Source: CAZGMN01 sp964645765 | GTDB lineage: Bacteria > Acidobacteriota > Aminicenantia > Aminicenantales > Aminicenantaceae | NCBI GenBank assembly: GCA_964645765.1 | Contig: CAZYBE010000012.1 | Coordinates: forward strand, 1 to 64,000 | DNA length: 64,000 nt | Reading direction: 5' to 3' | Part shown: positions 1-7,419 of the stretch, in pieces | Numbering within the stretch: the first letter of the stretch is position 1 | How the letters are laid out: each line of letters opens with the position of its first letter | Notes under the pieces: generated by a model | What the model was told of the DNA's origin: nothing | What the model saw: the letters and a program-made list of their open reading frames with translations, nothing else | Database searches by the model: none | Position numbers and translations under genes: made by a program

Positions 1-52
1 CGTCATTGAGCAAATGAAAGAGAGAAGCAGAGAGAAGAATCTTTTTTTTCAT
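1..52 (-). CDS. 5' end of a leftward membrane-protein gene, possibly an MFS transporter (partial)
   Basis: On the minus strand an ATG at 52-50 opens a frame of 17 residues before the window edge, reading MKKKILLSASLFHLLND. The basic start followed by a hydrophobic run suggests a first membrane segment. The pattern hydrophobic-HxLND is common in the first helix of some major facilitator superfamily transporters, which is the only basis for the name. A well-formed promoter lies just upstream on the same strand (70-98). No Shine-Dalgarno sequence is obvious. Too little is present to be sure of the family. Confidence 0.4.
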   Translation of the reverse strand, partial: MKKKILLSASLFHLLND

Positions 53-69
53 AACGAAAAATAAAGGGA

Positions 70-98
70 TTTATACTAAACGTAACATCCTTTGTCAA
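70..98 (-). promoter_or_regulatory. Sigma-70 type promoter for the leftward gene at 52
   Basis: On the minus strand TTGACA (98-93) is followed after exactly 17 bases by TATAAA (75-70). The predicted transcript start falls around position 63, about 11 bases before the ATG at 52. Spacing and both hexamers are near consensus. Confidence 0.6.
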
Positions 99-104
99 TT
101 TGAG

Positions 105-253
105 GGCTCAGGCTGGGTGGTTCGAAAACACGCAGGCTTTGCCCCTGCGAGGCAAAGCCTGCTCGGTTTCAGGCTTCGCTCTCCTCTCCCTTCGGTCGAG
201 GAACCATGCCCGCTCAGCCTTCAAACGGTTTTCGAACCGCTCAGCCTCCGCCT
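105..253. repeat. Palindromic intergenic repeat (family 2, copy 1)
   Basis: The ends are imperfect inverted repeats: the left end has GGCTCAGGCTGGGTGGTTCG at 105-124 and the right end, near 228-253, carries GTTTTCGAACC followed by a CAGCCT block. Inside is a perfect 12-bp hairpin, GCAGGCTTTGCC (132-143) against GGCAAAGCCTGC (151-162) with a 7-base loop. The first 15 bases, GGCTCAGGCTGGGTG, recur at 59705-59719, where they form one arm of another palindrome. The open frame that crosses this block has no coding character. The rest of the gap 53-411 holds only the leftward promoter and the leader of the next gene. Confidence 0.55.
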
Positions 254-411
254 AAAGATTATGTTTTGTTCTTGGGATAAAAAAGAGCTCTTCACTAGGG
301 AATTTGACTGTTATCAATAATAATGGACTGCTCCTGAATTATATGTATTGATTCTAATTTCCGAATTAAGTAACTTAGGAAAGAAAAAGGAATAAATCGA
401 AAGGAGGAACA

Positions 412-1473
412 ATGAGAGATAAATTCTCAAGAAGGGATTTTCTCAAAACAGGAATTGGCTTAAGCGCAGCTGCTATGCTAAGCGGAGGAAAAAACTTTGC
501 CAAAGCAGAGCAGAATCAGGATAAAATGTGCGCAGTTTCGAGCGGAAATGGGCTTCGTTCGGTGGAGAAGGCCATGGAGCTCCTCAAGCAAGGGCAAGAG
601 CCTTTGGATGCTGTCATCGCCGGCGTTAACATTGTCGAGGATGACCCCAATGACATGTCCGTTGGCTATGGAGGTCTGCCCAACGAGGAGGGAATTGTTG
701 AGCTTGATGCTTCGGTCATGCATGGCCCGACACATAGCGCTGGTGCGGTCGCCAGCTTGAGAAACATCAAGAACCCATCCAAAGTCGCCAAGTTTGTCAT
801 GGAGAGAACAGACCATGCCCTTCTTGTGGGAGAGGGAGCCCTGAAGTTTGCCTTGGCCCATGGCTTTAAAGAGGAAAATCTCCTTACAGATAGAGCACGG
901 GAAATATGGCTTAGACGCAAAGAGACTCTCTCAGACAAAGATTTTTGGTTCCCTGCCAAGTCTGAAAAGCTTGAGCCAGCGCTTCGCTCCTATATTAATT
1001 CCTATGGGACGATCAATTGCATTTGCATCAATGCTTCAGGTGATTTGGCAGGCGTGACCACAACCAGCGGCTTCTTCTTCAAGATTCCAGGGAGGGTAGG
1101 GGATTCGCCGATTATCGGCGCCGGACTCTATGTCGACAACGATATAGGAGCTGCTGGCTCAACCGGAAGAGGAGAAGCCAACATCCTCAATTGCGGAAGT
1201 TACTCTGTTGTCAACTTCATGGCTATGGGCTCTTCTCCGGAAGAAGCCTGCTTGAAAGCTCTGGAAAAAATTGCAAAAAAAACAAAGCTTGTTCCCCGGC
1301 TGCTGAATTCGGACGGGCTTCCCAGCTTCGGCCTAAGCTTTTATGCCATCAATAAAAAGGGCGAATATGGCTCAGCTTCCATGTGGAGCGGAGGTAATTT
1401 CGCCGTGCATGATGGAAAGGAAGCAAAACTAAAACCCTCAGCCTATCTTTATAAAAGAAAACAGCAGACCTGA
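412..1473 (+). CDS. Tat-exported N4-(beta-N-acetylglucosaminyl)-L-asparaginase (glycosylasparaginase)
   Basis: This 353-residue Ntn-hydrolase should cleave the GlcNAc-asparagine bond of glycopeptides or a related beta-aspartyl amide. The leader carries a twin-arginine motif (SRRDFLK, residues 6-12) and a hydrophobic stretch to about 30, so export is likely. The family pattern is clear: an HGPTHSAGAV block near 104, a GEGALKFA block near 140, then GT-INCI, with Thr200 as the autoprocessing nucleophile, and GRVGDSPIIGAG near 228. In typical glycosylasparaginases the nucleophile follows HD; here it follows YG, as in plant-type asparaginases. The start is supported by AAGGAGG eight bases upstream. 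It stands alone, convergent with the next gene. Confidence 0.85.
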   Translation: MRDKFSRRDFLKTGIGLSAAAMLSGGKNFAKAEQNQDKMCAVSSGNGLRSVEKAMELLKQGQEPLDAVIAGVNIVEDDPNDMSVGYGGLPNEEGIVELDASVMHGPTHSAGAVASLRNIKNPSKVAKFVMERTDHALLVGEGALKFALAHGFKEENLLTDRAREIWLRRKETLSDKDFWFPAKSEKLEPALRSYINSYGTINCICINASGDLAGVTTTSGFFFKIPGRVGDSPIIGAGLYVDNDIGAAGSTGRGEANILNCGSYSVVNFMAMGSSPEEACLKALEKIAKKTKLVPRLLNSDGLPSFGLSFYAINKKGEYGSASMWSGGNFAVHDGKEAKLKPSAYLYKRKQQT

Positions 1474-1483
1474 GCGAAAAGTT

Positions 1484-1780
1484 TTATCTTCTTCTCCAGC
1501 GGCCTTTTACCCACACCCAGTGGAGGCCCCTTCTTTCCCAATGCCCAACAGCCCAGACTCTTCCGGGGCGGGCTTTGACCCAGCGGCCTGTTATCCAGAG
1601 GTACCTTCCACCTTTCCAACCCCAATAGCCTGTTATCCAGACAAAATCAGGCCCGGGTCTTGCAATCATGACTTCAGTCCTGAGCGGGGGCGGGGCTATA
1701 GTCGGTCGCCTGACCACGATGCATCCGGAGATGACAACAAAGGATAAGCTCGTAAGAAGAAACCAGGCAATTCTTTTCAT
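1484..1780 (-). CDS. Small lipoprotein with tryptophan-rich WxxGxW repeats
   Basis: A 98-residue protein with a lipoprotein leader: a basic start, a hydrophobic core and the lipobox ISGC with Cys20. The mature part is basic and carries tandem YxWGxW-like units (GYWGWKGGRYLW, GRWVKARPGRVW, GHWERRGLHW, GRW). Such repeat proteins are widespread in Proteobacteria and Acidobacteria and have no settled function. GGAGGAGGG lies directly upstream of the ATG. It is convergent with the asparaginase gene, with 10 bases between stops, and lies downstream of rlpA on the same strand, 73 bases away. Confidence 0.7.
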   Translation of the reverse strand: MKRIAWFLLTSLSFVVISGCIVVRRPTIAPPPLRTEVMIARPGPDFVWITGYWGWKGGRYLWITGRWVKARPGRVWAVGHWERRGLHWVWVKGRWRRR

Positions 1781-1853
1781 CCCTCCTCCTTTAAAAAATC
1801 GTTTTCTCTCAATGATATATCAGAAAATTTTTAGATGAAGCTTTTGGAAATTC

Positions 1854-2489
1854 CTACTCTTCCAAAACCTGAGCTTCATAACCTTCCTTCAGCAGCTTTT
1901 TTGCAATTTTTTCTGCTGCTTCCATGTTGCGAGCTTTGATTCTCACTCTGTAGAAGGTTTGAGAAGATGTCTTAAGGATTGAGATCTGAACATTGCGATA
2001 TCGTCGGAGAAGACTCTTTTTAAGGCTCTTTGCATTTTTTTTAGTGACAAAAGCTCCGACCTGGACAAAATATTTCTGTGAAGATTTCTTTGGAGAATAT
2101 TTTTTGAGAACCTCTATCACAACCGGAGCAACACCCGCTCCGCTCATCCCAAGCTTCGTCGCCGCTGCATAAGAAAGATCGATGATTCGACCCTTGACAA
2201 AGGGTCCGCGATCGTTAATACGGACAACCACTGACCTTCCGTTATCGAGGTTGGTGACTTTAACATAAGTTCCAAAGGGAAGAGTGGGATGGGCTGCTGT
2301 CAAATCATGCATGTCGTAGATTTCTTTGTTTGAAGTGAGTTTTCCATGGAATTCAGGCCCATACCAGGAAGCCAGGCCTTTCTGGACATTCCCGCCAGGA
2401 AAATACCTCATCCGGGAACATGAGGCAAGAATAAGGATGAGCCCGATGATGAATAACAACCTGCTCTTGTTTGGCAGGATAGGACGCAT
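1854..2489 (-). CDS. rlpA: RlpA-family septal-ring lipoprotein (lytic transglycosylase) with SPOR domain
   Basis: A 211-residue lipoprotein: lipobox LASC with Cys24, a double-psi beta-barrel from about 37 to 128, and a SPOR domain from about 138 to the end. The RlpA signatures are plain: GLASWYG, FHGKLTSNKEIYD, TAAHPTLPFGT, VVRINDRGPF and GRIIDLS. Characterised RlpA proteins cleave naked (stem-peptide-free) glycan strands, and SPOR domains bind such strands at division sites. The acidic residue of the SNKE motif and the Asp of NDRGPF, where the family's active site lies, are kept. This indicates an outer-membrane, septal role in a diderm cell. AGGAAAAG precedes the ATG. Confidence 0.9.
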   Translation of the reverse strand: MRPILPNKSRLLFIIGLILILASCSRMRYFPGGNVQKGLASWYGPEFHGKLTSNKEIYDMHDLTAAHPTLPFGTYVKVTNLDNGRSVVVRINDRGPFVKGRIIDLSYAAATKLGMSGAGVAPVVIEVLKKYSPKKSSQKYFVQVGAFVTKKNAKSLKKSLLRRYRNVQISILKTSSQTFYRVRIKARNMEAAEKIAKKLLKEGYEAQVLEE

Positions 2490-2677
2490 AATAAGCTTTT
2501 CCTAAAAAACTTTTTTATTATATTGCCACAAAATAAAAAAAGCTTCAATCAATTTTAAAAAAGTTTTGGGAAATGGCCTTGCTCTCAATCGAATTATGGC
2601 AACAGATCATCACGAATTTTGAAATTATTTCATGGATAATTTTCTTCTTTTTCACTAGAATATTTAACCAGATAAAA

Positions 2678-3058
2678 ATGAAAAAAGTTTTATTTTTTTT
2701 GCCGGCTTTTCTCTATTATTCTTTAATATTTTTCTTCTCCTCACGAAGCATTAACCTTAAAGCGGATATTCCCTTCATGGATAAAGCTATTCATCTCATT
2801 GAGTTTGCCATCCTGGGTTTTCTCCTCTCCTTTGGCTGCTTCTTGAGTTTAAAATATCGCTTAAAAGTGAAGGCTTATATGACTTTTTTGAGCGGCACTC
2901 TCCTCGGAGCTCTGGATGAGCTACACCAATATTTTGTTCCAGGCCGCTCCACAGAAATTCTGGATTGGATTGCCGATGGTTTAGGCGTTCTTTTGGGCTT
3001 GCTTATCTTTATCTTCCTTTTCCGCAGGGTAAAGGGAAAAATTCTTAGTTTTCTCTGA
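2678..3058 (+). CDS. VanZ-like membrane protein
   Basis: Starting at the ATG at 2678 this is a 126-residue protein with about four membrane segments and the VanZ-family features: an FFFSSRS motif after the first helix, DKAIHLIEFAILGFLL, then LDELHQYFVPGRSTEILDWIADGLG. VanZ itself gives low-level teicoplanin resistance, but most chromosomal relatives have no known role. An upstream ATG at 2573 would add 35 hydrophobic residues with no family match, and neither start has a strong Shine-Dalgarno, so the later start is chosen from homology. It is divergent from rlpA and convergent with the DUF438 gene. Confidence 0.75.
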   Translation: MKKVLFFLPAFLYYSLIFFFSSRSINLKADIPFMDKAIHLIEFAILGFLLSFGCFLSLKYRLKVKAYMTFLSGTLLGALDELHQYFVPGRSTEILDWIADGLGVLLGLLIFIFLFRRVKGKILSFL

Positions 3059-3111
3059 AGATGGAGTCTGGCCCTTTAATTGAGGTCAGGATGGTTCTGC
3101 CGCCTCCTAAT

Positions 3112-4323
3112 CTAGGATAATAGCCTTTTCTCTCCCTCGATCGATTTTAAATTCGTAATGTCCTGAGTCACTTCCAAGCAGCCTAAATATTCTCCTCTTT
3201 CGCTGCGCACCGGGAAATACCTGATGTGGATCAGTTTGCGATCAAGATGAAGCCAGAATTCGGCGACGTCCCTCCGGCCTGCTTTAAAGTCTTCCAAGAT
3301 CTGGTTTACCATTTGGATACTTTTCTGTGGATGGCATTGCTGAACTTTGCGGCCGATAACGGCTTTTGTCCTGGTGAATATTCGTTCCTTTGTCTGGCTG
3401 AAATATCGAACCATATCTTCTTTATCGACAAACGTCAGCTCAACCGGCAGGGAGTTGAAGATTGCTTCAATTTCCTCGTGGGACAAATTTCCGGTGGCGA
3501 AGGCGGCAATGCCTTCGACCTCTGGCCTTGCCGCACGTTCCTCTGTTGTTTCCTTCAAGCTTGATATCGCCGACTCAGGGGTAAAAGAGCAGTATCCGAG
3601 CTCATCAAACTCTTTCTTTACATCTTTCCATTCATTGTCGGTTATCACTTTTAGAGAAGTAGGGAAGAGGATGTTATTTTCTTTATAAAAATGGCCGGAT
3701 AAGGTCTCAGCCAATACACTGGACAGGTCTTCCAGATTCTTCTTGAAGCTATCTGAATTCATGCTGCCACAGCCGTCAATAAATTCATATAAATTCTTCT
3801 CTATCTCTCTTATCTTGTCATGCTCCATCCACATGATGGCCGGTGGTTGGGTAATCCCGTGTTTTTCAAGGTAAGGGAAAAGCACATTTTCTTCCCGGAG
3901 ATAATGACTTGCCGAGCTTCGGAACTTTTCCTGGATTTGCTTGAGTTCTCCAGCTATTCCCTTAGCAGAAGCTTTGTCTTTGCTTTGAGCCTTTTGAGAA
4001 GCATTCTTCAGCTCATCAGCAATGGTGAGCACAATTTTATGCTCTTCCATAAGGATGTGAATGGGATGGCCCGCAGGAGCTAAGACCTTCTCTTTTTCAA
4101 TCGATTCCTTGAACAGAGAGATATGGACATCACAGAGTCTGTGGACTTCTTCTTGGGGCATGCCTTCCTTTATGAGCTCTTCTTCTATCTTTGCAATCTC
4201 GGTTGAGGTCGTGTCTTGGATGAACTTTTTAAATTTTTCTTTGATTTTCTTTGGGTCTTTGCCCTGGTGCAATCTCTTGATCAAACTCTTCAAAGTCTTT
4301 TTCTTTTCAGAAAAGTCGCTCAT
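3112..4323 (-). CDS. DUF438 - hemerythrin - PAS domain protein
   Basis: A 403-residue cytoplasmic protein in three parts. Residues 8-75 match the DUF438 layout. Residues 85-235 form a hemerythrin-like four-helix domain, with iron ligands visible in HPIHILMEEHKIV, HYLREENVLFPYLEKH, MWMEHDKIR and HFYKENNILFP. Residues 280-395 form a PAS domain ending in EVTQDITNLKSIEGE. The family is typical of anaerobes and probably senses O2, NO or redox state through the di-iron site; the output is unknown. It is the last gene of a perR-rubrerythrin operon (31 bases after rubrerythrin) and has AGAGGAG before its ATG, so a role in oxidative or nitrosative stress is likely. Confidence 0.85.
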   Translation of the reverse strand: MSDFSEKKKTLKSLIKRLHQGKDPKKIKEKFKKFIQDTTSTEIAKIEEELIKEGMPQEEVHRLCDVHISLFKESIEKEKVLAPAGHPIHILMEEHKIVLTIADELKNASQKAQSKDKASAKGIAGELKQIQEKFRSSASHYLREENVLFPYLEKHGITQPPAIMWMEHDKIREIEKNLYEFIDGCGSMNSDSFKKNLEDLSSVLAETLSGHFYKENNILFPTSLKVITDNEWKDVKKEFDELGYCSFTPESAISSLKETTEERAARPEVEGIAAFATGNLSHEEIEAIFNSLPVELTFVDKEDMVRYFSQTKERIFTRTKAVIGRKVQQCHPQKSIQMVNQILEDFKAGRRDVAEFWLHLDRKLIHIRYFPVRSERGEYLGCLEVTQDITNLKSIEGEKRLLS

Positions 4324-4354
4324 GTTTGTCTCCTCTTGATTCTATCTTTCAAAA

Positions 4355-4930
4355 TCACCAGTTTTCTCCCAGCAGTTCAAAATAGGCTTTGGGATGAGCA
4401 CATGCAGGACATTGCTCAGGTGCTTCTTTTCCTTGATGGATATAGCCGCAATTCCTGCACTTCCATCTTACGACTTGGTCTCGCTTGAAAACCATGTTGT
4501 TCTTAAGATTATTCATTAGGCCCAGATATCTTTTCTCATGCTGCTTCTCTGCGTTGGCAATCGATCTAAAGACCTGAGCTATCTCTGAAAATCCTTCTTT
4601 ATCAGCAACCTTTTCAAATTCAGGATACATGACTGTGTATTCATAATTTTCTCCGCCTGCCGCTTCTTGAAGATTAGCCTCTGTCTTGCCGATAATACCT
4701 GCGGGAAACGAAGCTTTAATCTCCGCCTGCCCACCTTCTAAGAATTTGAAGAGCCTCTTGGCATGTTCTTTTTCGTTGTCTGCAGTTTCCAAGAAAATGG
4801 CTGAGATCTGTTCATAGCCTTCCTTTTTGGCCTGTGAGCCAAAAAAAGAATAGCGGTTTCGTGCTTGAGATTCACCGGCGAATGCCGTTAAAAGGTTTTT
4901 TTCTGTTTGAGTGCCTTTCAGGCTTTTCAT
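4355..4930 (-). CDS. rbr: Rubrerythrin (non-haem di-iron peroxidase)
   Basis: A 191-residue rubrerythrin that reduces hydrogen peroxide with electrons from rubredoxin or NAD(P)H-linked reductases in anaerobes. The di-iron helices show Glu20 (GESQARNRY), Glu53/His56 (DNEKEHA), Glu95 and Glu128/His131 (NAEKQHEKRY). The C-terminal rubredoxin-like knuckles are Cys158-x2-Cys161 and Cys174-x2-Cys177. Length and motif order are standard. AAGGAA lies eight bases before the ATG. It sits 33 bases after the PerR-type gene, which strongly suggests peroxide-induced co-transcription. Confidence 0.95.
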   Translation of the reverse strand: MKSLKGTQTEKNLLTAFAGESQARNRYSFFGSQAKKEGYEQISAIFLETADNEKEHAKRLFKFLEGGQAEIKASFPAGIIGKTEANLQEAAGGENYEYTVMYPEFEKVADKEGFSEIAQVFRSIANAEKQHEKRYLGLMNNLKNNMVFKRDQVVRWKCRNCGYIHQGKEAPEQCPACAHPKAYFELLGENW

Positions 4931-4963
4931 CTTTAGCTTCCTTAAAAAAATTATTAAAATATG

Positions 4964-5497
4964 TTATTCTTTTGCATTCCCTTTAGTTTCTTTTGGTTTA
5001 GAGGAAGGGAGTTTTTTCTCGGCACTGAGAAAAAGGCCTGAATTTGAGCCTTTTATTTTGTTGCTTCTTCTTTCCAGGCAATCCTCACAAGTCCCCTTGA
5101 AGTATCCATGGACTTCCTCAATTCTGTGCCCGGAAATGGATTTTTCTCCCATGGCGAAGGGGCATTCAACATTGACATCTATGATCTTCCCGCATTCCTT
5201 GCAGAGAAAATGATGATGCGATCTGGCGTTAATATCAAACCTGGCTTCTGTTCCGGTGATCGTCACCGCAGAAACCAAGCCTTTTTCCAAGAGGGCATTA
5301 AGTGTGTTGTAAACTGTCGTCAAGGACATGGTGGGAATATTCTTTGAGAGCTTTTCATAGATCATTTCGACTGTGGGATGACTTTTTGTGTTGTCACACA
5401 TGTATTCAAGAATTTTCAATCTCTGATAAGTGGGCTTTATCCCCTTATCTTTTAACATATTTTTAAATGTTTCCATTTTTGGAATCATTTTAAACAT
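4964..5497 (-). CDS. perR: Fur-family peroxide-responsive regulator, PerR type
   Basis: A 177-residue Fur-family repressor with an N-terminal winged helix (GIKPTYQRLKILEYM, LTTVYNTLNALLEKG) and a metal domain. The zinc site is Cys99-x2-Cys102 and Cys137-x2-Cys140. The regulatory site fits Bacillus PerR: His40, Asp88 (RFD), His94, His96 and Asp107 in CGKIID. An Asp at the last position is typical of PerR rather than Fur, so peroxide sensing by metal-catalysed histidine oxidation is likely. The tail after 145 is longer than usual, Lys/Ser-rich and probably disordered. The ATG at 5497 lies only six bases from the -10 box; Met4 or Met8 are alternative starts. It heads the rubrerythrin operon. Confidence 0.88.
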   Translation of the reverse strand: MFKMIPKMETFKNMLKDKGIKPTYQRLKILEYMCDNTKSHPTVEMIYEKLSKNIPTMSLTTVYNTLNALLEKGLVSAVTITGTEARFDINARSHHHFLCKECGKIIDVNVECPFAMGEKSISGHRIEEVHGYFKGTCEDCLERRSNKIKGSNSGLFLSAEKKLPSSKPKETKGNAKE

Positions 5498-5503
5498 GAA
5501 ATT

Positions 5504-5531
5504 ATTTTAATCTATAAAATCAATTTGTCAA
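5504..5531 (-). promoter_or_regulatory. Promoter of the perR-rbr operon, possibly leaderless
   Basis: On the minus strand TTGACA (5531-5526) and TAAAAT (5509-5504) are separated by 16 bases. Only six bases separate the -10 box from the ATG at 5497, so the transcript would begin at or very near that codon. Either the message is leaderless or translation begins at an internal Met. The surrounding AT-rich sequence could hold a PerR box, but I see no clean inverted repeat. Confidence 0.5.
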
Positions 5532-5599
5532 GTATTATTATTTGCTGCCGAAGGTTAGTTTCTTCGATCCAGGCGTTCCGCGAAAAAGAAATTTTTTAT

Positions 5600-6331
5600 T
5601 TATTTTAAAAACTTTATCAATCTATCTTTTAAGAAAGAGAAGGCCTCCTTTGGCGTGGAGCAGAAGGAAAACAGTCTAAGGTCTTCAGGCGAGATTGTTT
5701 TGTGCTTGAGCATTGAATCGAAGTTTAGGATTTCCCTCCAGTATTTCTCTCCATAAAGGAGGATAATAAGGTCGTCTTTGCTCATCTTCCCTGTCTGGAC
5801 AAGAGTCAAAGTTTCAAAAACTTCATCCAGAGTGCCATACCCTCCTGGGAAGGCGATAACAGCCTTTGCTTTGTAAATTAGCCAGAATTTTCTCATGAAG
5901 AAATAATGGAAGATAAAAGAAAGCTCTGGAGAGATATAGGGATTGAGTGCTTGCTCTTGGGGAAGAGAGATATTCATGCCGATAGATTTTCCGCCAGCCC
6001 TCAAAGCTCCGCGGTTGGCAGCTTCCATTATTCCCGGCCCTCCTCCTGTGCAAATAACAAAATTCTTCCCTTTTGGCTTTAATTTTATCGCCCATTTGAC
6101 CAGATCATAAGCGAGCTCCTCAGCTTCCCAATAATATTTTGCTAACTGATAGTCATCATCAGGATTAGCCTTTGAAGAGCCCAAGAAAAGCACCGTGTTG
6201 TTGACTTTCAGCTCGCCCAACCTCGTTAATGGCTCCAAGTATTCACTCGAAATCCTCAAGGTGCGGGCTTCAGGAGAAAATAAAAAATCCAAGTTTTTAA
6301 AAGCTTCTTCTGGATCGCCAGGTTTTTTCAT
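5600..6331 (-). CDS. LOG-family (TIGR00730-like) nucleotide phosphoribohydrolase
   Basis: A 243-residue Rossmann-fold protein with both hallmark motifs of the LOG / 'lysine decarboxylase' family: GGGPGIMEAANRGA and PGGYGTLDE. Characterised members hydrolyse nucleoside 5'-monophosphates (cytokinin ribotides in plants, purine/pyrimidine monophosphates for PpnN) to the base and ribose 5-phosphate; they do not decarboxylate lysine. The start at 6331 is preferred because AGAGGT precedes it; an in-frame TTG 15 bases earlier has no such site. About 65 residues precede the first motif region. It is a single gene between the perR operon and the 172-bp repeat. Confidence 0.85.
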   Translation of the reverse strand: MKKPGDPEEAFKNLDFLFSPEARTLRISSEYLEPLTRLGELKVNNTVLFLGSSKANPDDDYQLAKYYWEAEELAYDLVKWAIKLKPKGKNFVICTGGGPGIMEAANRGALRAGGKSIGMNISLPQEQALNPYISPELSFIFHYFFMRKFWLIYKAKAVIAFPGGYGTLDEVFETLTLVQTGKMSKDDLIILLYGEKYWREILNFDSMLKHKTISPEDLRLFSFCSTPKEAFSFLKDRLIKFLK

Positions 6332-6442
6332 GACAACCTCTTTCAAAAAATAAAAAGAATTCTATATTAAACCTTTCTTTAAAACAAGATTTTCCCTATC
6401 AAAATTAGCGATTATATTTTTTGCTATTCAAGACAGATGTTT

Positions 6443-6614
6443 TGGGAAATAGCCTTAGCGACCATTGAGGATTTAGCCTTCGGAGTTCGCTCTTCGAGGG
6501 AACCCGACGAAGTCGGGCGGCGAGTATGTCTGAGCGAAGCGAGTTACGCAGCCGCCGAGAAGAGCGAACGGAGAATGGCGTTAAAAATCCGATTGGGCGC
6601 GAGGCTATTTCCCA
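6443..6614. repeat. 172-bp foldback intergenic repeat (family 1, copy A)
   Basis: The element starts with TGGGAAATAGCC (6443-6454) and ends with its exact complement GGCTATTTCCCA (6603-6614); the perfect terminal match extends two bases outward on each side. The inner arms are also complementary, for example GTTCGCTCTTC against GAAGAGCGAAC, and CCCGAC/GTCGGG forms a smaller hairpin, so the whole unit could fold into one long cruciform. A second copy lies at 36192-36362 in the opposite orientation with roughly 95 percent identity by eye. It encodes no transposase; it resembles a MITE or a large REP-type element. It directly precedes the PurO-like gene, and apparent coding frames inside it are artefacts. 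Confidence 0.8.
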
Positions 6615-6678
6615 AAGCCTTTCCTTTTTCTCATCTAGACCTCGCTTGAATAATGTGTTATCTATAAAAAAGTCTAAA

Positions 6679-7419
6679 ATGTCTCAAGCTTTGGAAGGAT
6701 TGGCGTCCGGAGATTATCCTGGGCGGCTCATTATCCTTGGGAGAGACCCATCAGGAAAAAATGATGTTGTTGTCTATGCCATATGCGGGAGGTCTCCTTC
6801 CAGCCAGGCAAGAAAATTGGAACGAGAAGGGGATGCCATCTGGGCAAAGCCTATAGATGAGGCGATCGTGAAGCGTGGAAACAGAGAATTGCTTCTCTAT
6901 CCTGCCATTTATCTCTCCAAAGGAGTTGCGGTGAGCAATGGCCGGCAGACAGCGGATATTAAAGCCTTTCTGGCCAAGAGCCAGAACCCTGCAGAAGTTT
7001 TAGCCTCTGCCCTTGGAAGGTGGAATTATGAGCCTGACTCACCCCATTTTACGCCACGAATAGCCGGTTGTATAATTGCTCAGAGCAAAGCCGCCCTGGG
7101 AATAATAAGAAGGGCTGCAGACGGTTCCTCTGAAAGAAAAATATTTGAATTTCCATTAATAGCCGCATGGGGCAAAATGATCACAACCTATGAAGGCGAA
7201 GATAAAGACCCTCTGCCTTCTTTCAGAGGAGATCCAGTTGATGTCAGGGTAGAAAAGAATAATCCCAGGGATATGACAGAGGCTATCTTCAAGGCCTTGG
7301 AGCCCAAGCCAGGCAAAAAAGACTACAGGGTGTCTATCGCCTGTGTTTTTTCCCCCAATTTAAGCCAGGATGAATATGAAATATTCATCATAAACAGGCA
7401 AGAAAGGATGATGAAATAA
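6679..7419 (+). CDS. PurO-like IMP cyclohydrolase (standalone, archaeal-type family)
   Basis: A 246-residue protein matching the IMP_cyclohyd (PurO-type) family: YPGRLIILGRD near the start, then an AVSNGRQT motif, and WNYEPDSPHFTPRIAG, a strongly conserved block of bacterial members. PurO closes the ring of FAICAR to give IMP, the last step of purine synthesis, and is unrelated in fold to the PurH cyclohydrolase domain. The stop overlaps the start of the next gene by one base (TAATG), and that gene encodes the preceding enzyme step, which strongly supports the role. The ATG at 6679 has no Shine-Dalgarno; a GTG at 6655 is possible. Longer starts would run into the upstream repeat. Confidence 0.82.
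   Translation: MSQALEGLASGDYPGRLIILGRDPSGKNDVVVYAICGRSPSSQARKLEREGDAIWAKPIDEAIVKRGNRELLLYPAIYLSKGVAVSNGRQTADIKAFLAKSQNPAEVLASALGRWNYEPDSPHFTPRIAGCIIAQSKAALGIIRRAADGSSERKIFEFPLIAAWGKMITTYEGEDKDPLPSFRGDPVDVRVEKNNPRDMTEAIFKALEPKPGKKDYRVSIACVFSPNLSQDEYEIFIINRQERMMK

Noticed and set aside
117..320. A 67-residue open frame across the left palindromic repeat
   Set aside because: It follows the repeat's inverted arms, has no ribosome site and no protein-like composition.
6437..6678. Open frames through the 172-bp repeat, including an N-terminal extension of the PurO-like gene
   Set aside because: The second repeat copy at 36192 shows this DNA is an independent element; family alignment begins after 6679.
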